Assembly (NCBI RefSeq): GCF_000002425.4
Contig: NC_037269.1
Location: 1,166,976-1,230,975, forward strand
Reading direction: 5' to 3'
Length of the DNA: 64,000 bases
Origin: Physcomitrium patens
Taxonomy: Eukaryota; Streptophyta; Bryopsida; Funariales; Funariaceae
Shown: positions 34,673 through 47,215 of the stretch, in pieces
How the letters are laid out: the number at the start of each line of letters is the position of its first letter
How positions within the stretch are numbered: position 1 is the stretch's first letter
The notes under the pieces: model-generated
What the model was told of the DNA's origin: nothing
The model's database searches: none
Seen by the model: the letters and a program-made list of their open reading frames with translations, nothing else
Made by a program: the position numbers and the translations under genes

Positions 34673-37600
34673 ATTCAAATTTTAGAGTATTCGAACTTGG
34701 AGAGAGAATGTCAATTACAAGAAGGCACAACACAAAGCCACAACAGAAGTAAATCAAGCGCTAACAAGGGCAGCTATGGTATTTTGGCGAGACTATCATG
34801 TGTACAAATCCATAAAGTAAGATTCAATCTCTTAAAGGACCTGCAGGATAGAGTAATTTTTAGCCTGATACATGGTATTTGAACAACAAGACGAATACTA
34901 ACCTCTTCCATTTAAGTAGAAGAAAAGTACAATCAAGAATATTCACGCAGAAATGCTGCTTGTCCCTTAACTGGTTAAAAGAATTATCATGTTCTACTAC
35001 TGCTTTCTATGTCTCCTTGTAGAGTTTTGGTTGTTTATAAGAGAACTCAACGAATTTGTCAAAGATGTTTAAATTACCCACACAGCAGACAAAATTAGTC
35101 ATTTACAGATTACTTTCGTGTCTGTTCAGGAAAAAGCAGGAATTCAGGGCTGTGACATATAGAAACAGGAGGCAGAAAAAGGTAAAACCATTAGCTAGTT
35201 TGTTTTGAAGCGTTTTGCCTTCGTAGCTCAAACTGATCTTTGCCCAATAAGTGACTCTTCATTACATTAGCAGCAGAATTCAGCTGCTGCATTACACTTC
35301 CTGCGTGGGGTTATTAATTATGAATAATTATCTGCACAGCTTGCAAAAGTGATATTGAAGTGGTGGTGGGAGCGAATTGCATGGAAGCGTAAGGCCAGCC
35401 AGTTGGACTGCTTATTAACAACTCGTCGCTGTCGGACTGTACTTTTCCAAATTCTGCACGCTTGGATGCATGCAACTGTTGATGGCCTTCTGTTAGCAAA
35501 TTCTAAATATCAGGAGGATATTTTGGAAGTGCAGGTGTGTATTTCTCCGATGCCCATAAGCAACCGTCCCTCATACGTCATTCATGCTTGATATTTACGA
35601 TATTCCCTTACTCAAGAGTGGTCTGAGATACACAGTGAACAAATCTTTAAACTACATAGCTTTTTAGCAAGTGTTGTTGAATTTCATTATCACTAAACAT
35701 ATGCCTTTGTAATGAACTAAGATGAAGGAGAACTTTTAGTAAGGAGAAAGTGTTTGAACTAGCATGATTGCACAAATGTATCGGAGGAACCCTTTAAGCT
35801 TGCAAGTGAAGCAAATATATGAAGGTCATTGTACGAAGAAAGTTCGTGTGATTAAGCCAAATTTCCAAAAACACTTAATATTGACAATGTTTTCTGAAGA
35901 TGATTCTTTTCTTGTAAGTTCTCTCATTCTTGGGTATGTATGTGTTAGTTGTCCCCCGAAAGGAAATAAGCATCGCATTTAGTAGTAAATTTAAGCGTCT
36001 GGCAAGCTTGTGAAATCCTATTGGATCTATTTCTTCAACATGGCTTGAAGTAATTGATCTAGTTCAGATTTTTTGACCTTCCAAAAACTAGCAACTAAAC
36101 AAGTACCTGGGCTTTGTTCATATACTCAATATTGTAAAGGTAGCTGGAGTATCGTGACACGATTGCTATTAATTTGAGTAGGAGAACTAGTTTTGGGGCG
36201 TCTACTTGTTACTAATGTAGTGACAACATGAAAGATGATTTTTATTAATGGACGTTAAGGTTATTTCATCTTAATTTCTGCCCATGTTTTCATGAGAAAT
36301 TGTTTTGTGTATTGTGCAGTCACAGTTTCAAGAACAGAAACATCAGTTGACCACAGTGGACATGGAGAACCTTCAACTGATTGATCGCCTCCACATAATA
36401 TCATCGGAAATAGCGGTTCTGAAGACCTCAGTTTATGACAAGAAGAAACTAGAGAAGGATCTTCATCGTTCCTTAGAGGATGGTACCATGCTTGAAATTT
36501 CGATGCGTGGCGAAATTGAGCAAAAGCAGTCACACAACGAGGAGCTCGAATTTGAGATTCATAGCCTCAAGGCAAGGATTTCGTTCATTTTTGCATGTTG
36601 TGCAAACTCTCATGCACAATTTTCTGCTACTTAATGTTTTGAACATGTATGATTTTTAAAGTAGTAACCAACACTACTGTTGAAACCGCTTGAATACAGA
36701 AAAAGCTTCAAATGAAGAATGCAGAGGACACTGCCGAAGAAGTTCACCATACCTTAGAACTACAAAACTTGAAACAGGCTCTTAAAGATCTTCGCACCCA
36801 ATTGGTTGAAAAAACTTCTCAAGTTGATTCTTATGCCAAGGTGTGCTTCGGAAATTTTCAACTTGCGCATGTTTATGCGATTGTGTGATATTATTGTCTC
36901 CACAGTCGTTTCTCTGGTTTCATCTAACTGGTTTGTTGGGGTTTAACGATATCCTAGGCTTTAAAAGAAACAGCTGAGAGACTTGAAGGGGCCTCTGATG
37001 AGTCCCATGAGAAACTCACAAGCGCTTTTGCGATTGCTGGATCGTTGAGGAAACTTTTGGAGGACCGAGAGAGCCAATTTGCCACTTTAGAAGGAAATTG
37101 CCGGGTAAGTGAGTAAGCATGTACCTATATTATCATTGTTGCCGATGATATATCTTAACTTCAACATCTAGTAATTGTGTATATATTAACGTATAACAGA
37201 GGCGTGAGTTGGAGTTAGAAGAGGTGCAACGCAAGTTAGCAGTGGCCAACTGCACTTTGAGTGAAACAGTTGAAAGTAGAGACAATCGAGTTCGAGAGCT
37301 GGAGAGCATGCTTTGCAATAAGCAGCAAGAGGTATAGACCATTCTATGTGCCAGCTCTTATCCTATCATCTCCAAATTTCTATATTGCACAATCTGTTGA
37401 GGAAATGCTTCATGTCTATTTCAGTTTTGAGATTTTAAATTTCTTTGCCCTCTCAACCTTTTTTGCATGCAATATAGCTGTCTTCGAAAGTACTTCAACT
37501 GAGAAGATTAGTCTTTCCCGAGGCAAGAATGGACAAGTTTTTATGAAATTGGTGCTGCAGGTGCAAAAAGTGCGACAGAGATTACAAGACCTAGAGGTAT

Positions 37601-39145
37601 CCATGGATACCAAAGAAGGCAGTGTACGAAGATTGGAGTTTGAGCTAAAGCTAATGACTGGTACGCTCCTCTAATGACATGTATCAGTACATTCTTGTGT
37701 GTCATACATTCATCAACTAAGAGTGGTGGTATGGGGATTTTTGCATTTTAATGGATCATACTAAACTGTTGTAACAGTCACTTTTCCGACCTGCAATTGC
37801 ATATCTATTTTGGATATGATTCACTTATCAAGTACTACCTTTTGACACTTTAATACTCGAATTGCAGAACAAAATGCCCTGAAGTCGAGAACGTTTGGTC
37901 CAAGTTCAACCTCCTTGTCTGCAACACCACAGTTATATCCCGATGCGGGTGCTCACCCACAAGGAGGCTTGTACTCTCTCCAAATTAACGAGTTCAAAAG
38001 CCAATTCGGTGATGCCTCGACCGCACTACAACAACAGAAACTGCGCCAAAGTGCTCGTGCTACCTCGGGAGCAGTAGGAGACGCAATGATGCAAACAGAG
38101 CGATCATGTAATGAATGTGCAGTGCAACCTCTAACTACATTTGCCGAAGACGGCCAACGGGAGGATGCGCCAACTGGTGAAGGTGTAGTTCCAGGATCCG
38201 TATCCGGCATATCCGACTGCGTCAAATCTCAACCTTGTCAAGGCACAGATGCTAAACATTTTCTTCTGAACTCATCAGACTCGGCTGAGGGTGTGGCCTT
38301 GCAGATTTTGCCATTCCAAGAAGCAGAATCTCTTTCATCGCCGCACATGGGTTTGTCATCTGGGGCACAGGAGCGAGTGCTTGTGGATTCGAGTAGTGAA
38401 ATGGGCTTGCAGCTAAGCGAACCTGTGTTTCTGGGTCAAGAAAGCCGTTCAGCGGTGTTGCAGCAGAGAGGGAATATATCGCAACCTGATCAGGAGACGG
38501 CGTTTGCTCTTGTGTCGATGACGAGGCCTAAAACACTAGGGCATATTACAGATCAGCCTGGATTTATGACGGATGGGAGTGAACCTGAAACGCAACTCCA
38601 ACTTGAACGCAGGGGCGACGTTGGGAGTGGAGGTGAAGGGATGTCGATGCAAACATTGAGAGAAGGTCCATACCGTATAATTTTGGATGATGATCCCAAT
38701 GTGGTTGACAGCCTGCACCTTGAAATTCAGCGTTTGCAAGACCGAATCATGAGCCGATTGCGAGACTCCACTGCGGATGTTCATGTAAGATTTTACTTAA
38801 AGTAATGGAAAGTTGTTTACATGTGGGGTTGTTCGAGAGAGAAAAAAGAACTGAAGACTTGCTCCTAATCTTTTTGTGTTACGTAATTCTTGGTTAAGCC
38901 AGTGCTACTTCAACCCAAACCTGCGCAAGAAAAGTGTCCTCTGTGCTTTTACCATCTACATCGCAATTCAAATTCAAAATCATGTTGTGAGTCTTATGCT
39001 AAGATATGGCGACTTAGAGTTCTGATGGTGGTGGGTTCATATATGTGAACAGGATTCTTCGGATCCAAGTGGCTCCGGAACAACATCGTCTAGACCTCTT
39101 CCAGGAGCAGATCTCAGTTCCGGAACATCGGGTTTCGACAAGTGA
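30900..39145 (+). CDS. Large coiled-coil protein with Sfi1-like Trp repeats, 17 coding exons
   Basis: Spliced model with exons 30900-31216, 31604-31720, 31953-32115, 32257-32388, 32671-32895, 33225-33748, 34148-34334, 34686-34816, 35130-35181, 35340-35534, 36320-36571, 36700-36840, 36958-37104, 37200-37331, 37561-37660, 37868-38784 and 39053-39145. All phases join without a stop, giving 1274 residues. Parts: a disordered N-terminus (1-75); a coiled coil (about 80-240); a Trp-repeat region (about 244-681) with helices spaced like centrin-binding Sfi1 repeats (TSWEKWKLS, AMQAWMAY, ALNYWHQRC, VSWQGWLT, ALQCWRNF, IRTWRENV, MVFWRDYH, LKWWWERI); a second coiled coil (about 682-938); and a Ser/Gln-rich disordered tail. 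Sfi1-type proteins bind centrin at centrosomes or basal bodies. In a plant this would fit basal-body or spindle-pole work, but the assignment is by pattern only. All introns are GT-AG except one GC-AG. Start uncertain. Confidence 0.75.
34636..34668. repeat. (TA)n microsatellite inside an intron of the Sfi1-like gene
   Basis: GTGTGTATATATA... run just upstream of the acceptor for the exon at 34686. Confidence 0.9.
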
Positions 39146-39640
39146 TGAAAGTCATTATTGCCTATCGCATCTATCTTTTGCTCTGATTTTATGACAGTCC
39201 GAAGCTCTGTTTGTCCCTCTGCACCAGCGTCAGTGGAACTACCAAGTCCATTGTCCCGTTCCGGTTTTATTTAATTGAAATAATACGCCTTTGGAGTTAG
39301 CTTGTGTGAGGCTTAGGTCTCTGATGCTCTAGGTATTGTACAGGCAGTGGAAAAACCTCTTAGAGAATTAAAGCCAAATGGCAAACATGAAAAGAAAACT
39401 ATCGACAAGGCAATTTGAGCCGTGAGCGTATATGACATCTACATGTTGGGGAAGTTTGAATGTTCTTAGGAAACCAGAGGATATCCTCTTGTTGCTTGCC
39501 GTGGTGTGTCTGAAACAATGAATGGTACTCCTTGGATTGAATGGATTGTTAGAATTTTGTCCGCCTTCGATCTATTCTTGTTTGTGTAGTTGGATTATGA
39601 TCTATCACAATGTATGCTAATTCCTTGTAGATTCCATCAC
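39146..39640 (+). other. 3' region of the Sfi1-like gene
   Basis: Follows the TGA at 39143-39145. No coding frame is convincing. Probably 3' untranslated region and intergenic spacer. Confidence 0.4.
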
Positions 39641-42215
39641 ATCACACACCGGGAAAGCATGTACTGGAGGGAGTGGCATATTCCTTACCCTCCCCTTACA
39701 GAGAAAGGTAAGTAGAAATTGAAGAAACTGATCATTCTTATGGTCCTATAATGATTCTTGGGCTTGGTATGTTAGTGTCTGCCTTTCGCCAAGGATGGCG
39801 GATTCTCGTAAGTGCCAATAGATATGTATGCCATAAGTCATGCAATACGAAAAGTTAATGAAACTTAAGAGAAGTTCTAACCTGCCTCAGCCAGATCAGA
39901 ATAGAGATATCCTGACCACGCCGGCTCAAAACACTGAAACCAAAATTGCCACCGATGAAACAAAGCCTAATACAAAGCCAATTAGTGGGAGTGACAATGA
40001 GAGAGACTAGGTAGAGATTATTGGAGGTGAAATTCAAAGGGAAGGAAAGGAGTCTGTTCCGAGCACACGAAAGTGGAGGCAAGACTAGCAAACGATGTCG
40101 GCATCGAAAGCAGCAATTCCAGAAACTCTAGCGGCAGTGATTCGGAAAGCTCACATAGTGGTGTTCGTCGCAGTGGAACTAGGTAATCGAACATTTACCC
40201 AAAATAACGATTTCTTGTTAACATCCTCTTTGTTTTTATCATGATCCGTGATGTACTCTTAGGATTCCTAGTGCTTCCACTTTCATGAGTTGCCGATGGA
40301 TCATTAATGGTGCGACAGGGCGGAGTGACAACGACAGTTACGGTAGCAGTATTGACAGTGAGGATGACCATATGAATGACGACGTTGAGATAGTTAATGA
40401 CGACGACGATGGAGATTATGCACATACAAAAGCCTATGGAAAACGACAGTAAGAACGTTAAGGTCAGGATTTATGGGTTGTGGGTGGAAATTCCTTTCTC
40501 AATTTCATGAAAGAGATGCTCAAATTGTGATGCTGACCCTTGTAGTTTTCTGATTTGTGAAGACCTTCTACCCGCATTGTTGGGTTTTAACTTGGTCATC
40601 TTCCAGTGCATGGTTGATGAGATAGTACTCTTTAAAGGATAAGCTGCATCACTTCGGTGAAGCTTTGAATTGTTTTGAGCCAGATGCACGTATTAGACAG
40701 GGAATTCAGACGCTTGAATTGTTGCATGTCCTATAAGCAACATGAGACGTTAGTAGGTGGTGTTTATGAATTGGGTTTTCGTTAGGAAATCACTTTTGCG
40801 TTCAACAAGTGTATTCATGTGAGACATGCTATTTTGATAACAATATAAGTGCTCGTCATTTTTTGCTTCAATGGTCATGGAACAGGCGTGCCGTCAATCG
40901 AAAGATACGAAATGAATGAAACAGAAATCTCTGGCGATGCTTGTGACACATGAATCAGGGGATGTTGACACTGGAGGCTAAGAAGAAGCACGTCGCCGTG
41001 TGATATAGCCAGAAATGGAATAGGTTGCAGTGGTAGACAATTTGGATGTGGACGTTGCTGGTGACTGGGACGTTAATGTTATACCAGTAAGTGGTGCCGA
41101 TTCATCGAGAGAACTGAGATCTGTAAATCTTACCCATGGTCGACTGTTAGAAGAAATCAAAATAGAGGTTCCATTTTCTCTTTCATTTAAAATGGAAAAA
41201 CATGCTTTCGCTCCCGAAACTCGCCGTTCGAGGAGAGATATTTTCAGCTTGTCAAAGGGTGAACCCACCCAGACTGATGAATTCAAGATGGAAGAGGTTA
41301 TTAACCTCGGCAAGTGTTGCGAAGTAAATGAGCTGAAAGCCGATACATGGAAGGGACTTATAAACAGGTGGGCGACAATCTCAGAGGGACTCTTTTAGAA
41401 ACGTTAGTAACAAAATTGCAGTTGAGGAATGCCTTTGTATATGCACAAAGGAATAAACAACTTGCACGGATCCTTCTTCCCAGTCTAGTAACATTGGGTT
41501 CCCGTGCAAAAACAGGAAAAGAGATCAGTTAATCCACTTCCTAAAAAACAGTACTAGACCTTAGGAAACTATCTACAGAAATCACTGCTGGTAATGTTGG
41601 AGATCCTGATGTGTTGTGTGTATTTTAGGATGTTTTATGGCCTTCATCTACCTTGGCTACCAGTTTATCTCCTGTATAATGGAATTTTCAATTAACAGAT
41701 GTCCTAGTCCTATCTAATTAGGAGTGGTGCAGCATCCTAACTATTTGCAACAAATCAGTTTCAAAGTGCAGAGAGAATCCCACGCGATCAGGAAGATCAG
41801 ACTTTGCAATGCATTGGGATTCTTGAAAACTTTGTGCTCTAGTGCGATGACCTACCAGTATATACTTGTCAGTGATAGCTTCATTGAACCAAAGAGAGAA
41901 TTTGATTTTGATACAGGAGTCCAAAGATCTGCGGAAGACCTTCAATATTTTGAATGAAGAGCTCCAGGTCAGATATTTAACTCTATCCATATATGGGACT
42001 CAAATCTCGTTTCCAATGTTCAAGTACGACTTTCTCAGCAGACCACCATGAGCGGGTTGCCTCTCAGCAAATCCAGAAAATCTCAATCAAATAGTTGAGA
42101 AACTTTACACAGAAACTGGAGCCAAGATAGAAGACCATTACGTCCCTGTTTCTTTTAATCAAATAAGTTGGAAGACAAAGCTGTACACAAGATTTTGTGG
42201 CATTGTCCAGTAGCT
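39641..42215 (+). pseudogene. Unassigned exon-like segments, possible gene or gene remnant
   Basis: Several plus-strand stretches look like exons. One ends GAGAAAG/GTAAGT (39632-39708; MYWREWHIPYPPLTEK). A short one joins it in phase (about 39777-39808, AFRQGWRIL, donor GTAAGT). Ser/Asp-rich segments follow at about 40060-40184 and 40322-40452 (ending in TAA), then a 41030-41367 frame (VPFSLSFKMEKHAF; TWKGLINR), a 54-nt coiled segment 41917-41970 (ESKDLRKTFNILNEELQ) and a 42067-42213 segment (NLNQIVEKLYTETGAKIEDHY) ending in TAG. They do not all join in one phase, and I recognise no domain. It may be a real gene with more small exons, two genes, or a decayed copy. Confidence 0.35.
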
Positions 42216-45200
42216 TAGACAATATTCTGGATCATTCTTTTCAATATGTATGACATTAGAGTCTTCTCTGATTCAGATACAGTTTGTGTGCATTCTACTG
42301 TTAATGTACTTCTTAGTGCCGCTTATCTTGTTTGGACTATGTCGAATTTGAAAGTTCTCAGTTTATTACTGGAGTTTTTTTATGAATCTGAATCTTCTTT
42401 CTGAATATTTTGATGGACGTGATCCACCACTGCCTCTAATCCTGCATCACCAGCACCTTACTATTCCACCATACCCTTGTAGAGGATCATTGCAAATCAT
42501 ACTTATAATCACTTGCTGTTTCTTTGCAACTTCTTTGAATAGACGATCCTTGAGACTGAATTATCCACCACACCATTTCAAAACACAATGTTTGAACCTG
42601 CTTTTTTTGTCACAATAAAAGACCTAGTAAACTGTGCACAAAATGAAACATACATCGAGACATGCATTGAAGAAATAAATGTATCATTAACATCCGGACG
42701 CACGGACACTAGAGGAAAGTTTCGACATGTGAAGCTAGACTCATACGAGGAAGTAAAAGTGCAAAGGTTTACAAGAAACATTTATTTAACAGTGAATTAC
42801 AAAAGTGTGGGAAAATATATAAGGTGTACAGTGAGAGAGTGCACCAATTATTATTGTTAAACACGATGAAAATGAATTATTGTTGAATAAGCTAATTACA
42901 ATTATTATAAATAAGAAATTTAATGACCTTAATTAAAAATATTGTATTAGCTCTTGTTCATTGCACACCATTCGTCTACAAGTGAATTAGATGAAAAGAC
43001 CACAGATACAGAGATGAGTTGTTCAAAAATGGTGTGGAGACTGTGGTTTAGTAAACTGCCAAAAGAATGAAAGTACTCTGGGATAAAATCAACAATAAAG
43101 AGAGATATGGAAAATCTATACAACTTGGTTTAAAGTGGAATTTAGAATATAAGGAGTGTTTATAATAAGTCAAGTATTATTCTTGCAAGTAGAGATAGAA
43201 ATGTTTTTTCTTCGATTGGCTAGAAAAGAAAATACTGAATAAACATTTCGTTTATTGAAAAACATTATTTAATGAATGTAAAAAATCAGGTAAATAATAC
43301 AATATTCTTTAAAAAAATAGTAAAAACACTACTTACATGATTTTTTTAAAAAATATCAAGTGAATTCAAAAGATATAATTCAAACAAATTCAAATTCTAT
43401 AGATTTTTACTTAGTAATCAACACTTCTAGATATTTGTCGTCATATTCTATGTTCCTACGAAAATTTAGAATCAAGGAATGTGAAGGTATGGTATCACAG
43501 GTTCTTTTGATAATGTGCCAGATTACTTGATAGGATAGTATAAAACTGTCCTAAGTTAAGCAATAAAACACATCAAATATTTACCTCAGTGATGACATTG
43601 ATTGTTGTCAGAACTTTCAAACAGTTTACTAGAAACATGATTTATGAATGCAATTTATGATATTCCACAAATACATTCTTATTCATCAACAATCTGTAGG
43701 AGGAAAACAGCTCTGAAGACAGTAAGAAAAACTCTATTATTTTAAGTAATCTTGTTCAAAATGAATATCATTAATGAAGATGTAAGTTGCGTGGTATTAC
43801 TCGCAATCACAAAGTAATTTACATTACAATCTCATTTCCAGATTAAACTGTTTTGATCTAACATCATCATTCCACATTCTCATGCCATAAGAGCCAAGAC
43901 ACTAAAACAGATTCCAGATAAATTGTGCTGGATGGCTCACCAACAAACTGCTGTGAGTCTAATCTTCAGACCCAAGAGCAAACTACAATTTTGCTTTCTT
44001 ATTGCTAAAAATAAACCTAGAGGAATGCACGTTCCGAAACTAACATAACACACCTACAACGTACTGATTTCCTAACAGATTGTGCACGTGCAATGTACTG
44101 CTTTTGGTCAACATGAGAAACTGATTGTTAGAGTGTTTTAAGCTACACGGCGTGACAAGCTTCAACTTTGTTCAATTACAAAACGATATGTGGTACAGCA
44201 CTGCGTTCAGAATGATCAATTGCAGAGGGTCTAGAGCGTCAACTTTAAGATCTACTGCGAGATCTTTGACACGGCTATAACAGAACAGGTAGAAACACAA
44301 CTGTAAGGCCTGTAAAATCTGTCGTTGAAACAAAATTTCGGCTCTACCCACCCACACTCCTTATAGGATTTGGCAATACACACGCTATTTCATCTGAGAC
44401 CCGAAAGATCTTGAAGACTCCGAATTCCACCACCATACATAACTAGTATTTGTTTCCTAAAATCGCTTGTGCGCTGTGCCTATCTGGGTTTCAAATCTAA
44501 ACTAGACCCAGTTTTCGTGAGCAATTCGTGGGGCTGCAGCCTTCGGGTTCACATTTAGGTGAGCAGCATGGCACAGGTTTCACAGGTTACAATTGCCATT
44601 TTGTGTGGGGGAGCGGGGGGGGAGGCACGACAAATGCAACCAATCCAAAACGATTCTCCACGTACGTTTCCACACACCATGGAAAACTTTGTGAAATGTC
44701 ACTCACACGCTACATGAAGACATGATTTTCAATTCCAAGAGAGCATTTAGCAATCCTTCACCAGTAGCTGCTAATAAAAATGCCCCTGCGACTGCTGTCC
44801 AGTACTCTACCCTGATCGTCAGCAATTAGCAATCATCACAACAATCAATTGATGCCAATGCCATGCCATCCAAGGCCGCGCTAGATTATACACTCGGGTC
44901 AAACCCACCCTCTGAAAAATGGTTTACAATTTAATGCTGGGCACTCCTCAGCCTTGAGCATACTCCACTTCATTCCGAGCTGCTACATGCAGCTAGCCCC
45001 AAAGCCGCAGCGGTCTGCTGCAATTACGTTGGACATCTCACATTTCTCTACCCTGCATTGCATGGAACGATCCATCCCCCTTCGGCGTCTTTATCCCGAC
45101 CCAGGAAGTTTCAAAAAGAGTGTACTGCTCCCTTCTACCAATCTCCAGTTATCAACTCGTACATGAATGTCATCAGCACCAAGTCGGCCCCTGCTTTCAA

Positions 45201-45363
45201 GCACCACATCCCGTGGAGCCGATGGCGACCCACCCACTCTGACGCTACAATCACAAGGCTCCCTCCTTCTCCCACTTACTGGGACCGGAACTACACAGAA
45301 GGAAATCAAAACGTGGCACGGCGAGTGTGAGCGCCAGTCAGCTTTCACTCACGATTTCCCCCC
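42216..45363. other. Intergenic region and likely 3' UTR of SMT2
   Basis: No convincing gene. AT-rich to about 44.2 kb, then closer to genic composition. The last several hundred bases before 45363 are probably the 3' untranslated region of the minus-strand SMT2 gene. Confidence 0.4.
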
Positions 45364-46485
45364 TCACGAGCTCTTTTCTGGCTTCTGCAGCAACAGCAAA
45401 TGCATGGGGCTGAAGATCCCTGTTTCCCCTCCACGGGTCAAATGGTCGGCCGTCTTAAAGAGCATCTCGTGCACATCCACCACGCCCTTCGGAGCAATAC
45501 CCAGGAATGACAACAACGCGATCATCAGATGATTCCGGTAGTACGCCAAACGCCCCATCTTCAGGCGGGTCCACCAGGGTTTCGCGGGTGGCAATGCCAG
45601 GTCCCTGTCCTCCAGCACAACGAACCCCACCTCCTTCGCAATCTCGCCCACCTGCTTGTAACTCCTCAGGCCGGGAAGCGCGTCCCCGTGCTCAATGCCG
45701 TGAATGCACTCCACGTGCTCAGCATTGTCCGCCCTGAACAGAGGGGTAGTCACCCACTCGTACGTCACGTACAGGTGACCAGGTTTCAGCACCCGGAACA
45801 CCTCCGAGTATACATCCTTCAGCTCCGGTGCATGGCACGTCGCCTCGATGGAATAAGCGCCGTCGAAGCTGTTGTCTTCGAAAGGCATCTGCAAGAAGTT
45901 CCCGCACACAACCTCGCACAATCTATCTAGCCCTGCTTTCTTATTGTGGCTCCTCGCGCGCTCCACCTGGTAGTCGTTGATAGTGATACCAGTCACAAAC
46001 GCTTGCGAGTACGCCGCGATTGCCCGCATGGGTCCGCCAACGCCACATCCCACGTCCAACACCTTCTCCCCAGGCTTCAGCCCCAGCAGATCCACCACAC
46101 GCTCCTCATGTATCCGCGTCGACTCCTTGTGCGACTTCCCAGGCACCGCAGGCGAGAAATGGAAGCTCTGCCCCCACCCCCACTCATAGATATCCGTCAC
46201 CAAATTGTAGAAAGTATCCACGAAGTTCGGCACGTTGTCCTTCGCCTCGATCTGCTTCGGTTTCTCGAAAAACGAGGCGTATTTCTGGTAACTGCTCTTC
46301 ACTTGCTCCCGGGTGATACTCCCACCTCCTAAATCCACAGCCCGCTTGCCTTTCCGCTCCGCTGCGCCTGTCATCACCAGCATGTAGTATGCACCGGCAC
46401 CCATAGCACCCATTGCACCCAAGAACATCCCCCACGTCGCCCACGCCTCCGTCCCACTACCTCCACTTCCACCTACGCTCCCCAT
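45364..46485 (-). CDS. SMT2: Sterol C-24 methyltransferase, SMT2 type
   Basis: A 373-residue, single-exon protein from ATG 46485. The frame is open 34 codons further to ATG 46587, but that extra part is low-complexity and the family starts near the membrane anchor. It transfers a methyl group from S-adenosylmethionine to 24-methylene sterols (EC 2.1.1.143), leading to 24-ethyl sterols such as sitosterol. The enzyme sits at the ER membrane through an N-terminal hydrophobic segment (about 16-40). Visible family marks are AERKGKRAVDL after the anchor, the YEWGWGQSFHF sterol-binding region (about 100-110), SAM motif I VLDVGCGVGGP (142-152), EATCHAP, YEWVTT, and a C-terminal part with PWWTRLKMGRLAYYRNH and GGETGIFSPMH. 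These match SMT2/SMT3 of plants rather than SMT1. The lack of introns agrees with known plant SMT2 genes. Confidence 0.95.
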   Translation of the reverse strand: MGSVGGSGGSGTEAWATWGMFLGAMGAMGAGAYYMLVMTGAAERKGKRAVDLGGGSITREQVKSSYQKYASFFEKPKQIEAKDNVPNFVDTFYNLVTDIYEWGWGQSFHFSPAVPGKSHKESTRIHEERVVDLLGLKPGEKVLDVGCGVGGPMRAIAAYSQAFVTGITINDYQVERARSHNKKAGLDRLCEVVCGNFLQMPFEDNSFDGAYSIEATCHAPELKDVYSEVFRVLKPGHLYVTYEWVTTPLFRADNAEHVECIHGIEHGDALPGLRSYKQVGEIAKEVGFVVLEDRDLALPPAKPWWTRLKMGRLAYYRNHLMIALLSFLGIAPKGVVDVHEMLFKTADHLTRGGETGIFSPMHLLLLQKPEKSS

Positions 46486-47215
46486 CTTCACAACACAGTC
46501 TAGTTCCCACAATGCGACCCCTAGAAACCCACCTTCCTTCTCTTCCTCCTCCTCACAGCGCCGCAACCCACCCACCACCACGCCCACTAGAACTGGCTAT
46601 AAACAGCACAGCATCCAGCAACCAGCGCCTCACAAGTGAACGGCGAAGGCTCCGCTGTGGTATAGTCCCTGTGGCTCAGACTCTGCACGCGCGCACACTC
46701 TGAAGGCAGCAGGAGCAGCAGCAGCACGAGCAGCACCCGCAGCGTGCTCTGTCTGCCACAATACTCCGGAGGAGGGGACTTCGTGCTAGAGCCGATGCGC
46801 CGGAGCCATCCAAAGTGGCAGCGCGTCTGACGCCGGCTGCGGGGCTGCCGCGCGCTCGCGTCGCTCGGCGGCCCCGCGCCCGACCCGTCCTGCCGCAATT
46901 CCGGTTCCCCCCACCCGCACACCTTCTAAATATTGCGGATCCCTCGTTTTGTGCCCTCACAGAAGTGGATCTTGTCATTCCACCCTGTTCTCTCATCCTC
47001 TCTGCACCTTCCATTCCTGAGCTCCTTATTGCTCCGTTGGGTCTGAGTCTTCTTTTGTTCGCTTTGCAACTTGGTTTGGGTTCCATTGGACCCGCTGAGG
47101 GTTTTCTTGTTGGGATTGCATTATTAATGGCTTTTGCTGCAGTTAGTGTGCTTTTCTTTTCTTTTATTTATTCTACTTTTTTTTTCTTTTTTTTTTTTTT
47201 TTTTTTTTGTACCAG
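46486..47215 (-). promoter_or_regulatory. SMT2 5' leader and promoter region
   Basis: GC-rich stretch upstream of SMT2 on the minus strand, with CT/GA-rich and GCT-repeat sequence (46686-46745) typical of plant leaders. It ends at a long T run (47177-47208). I do not see an unambiguous TATA box. Confidence 0.4.

Noticed and set aside
42588..42860. Plus-strand 90-codon frame downstream of the unassigned exons
   Set aside because: No domain, no splice context, AT-rich surroundings; probably chance.
45529..46332. Plus-strand frames opposite SMT2
   Set aside because: Antisense shadows of a highly conserved enzyme frame in GC-rich sequence.
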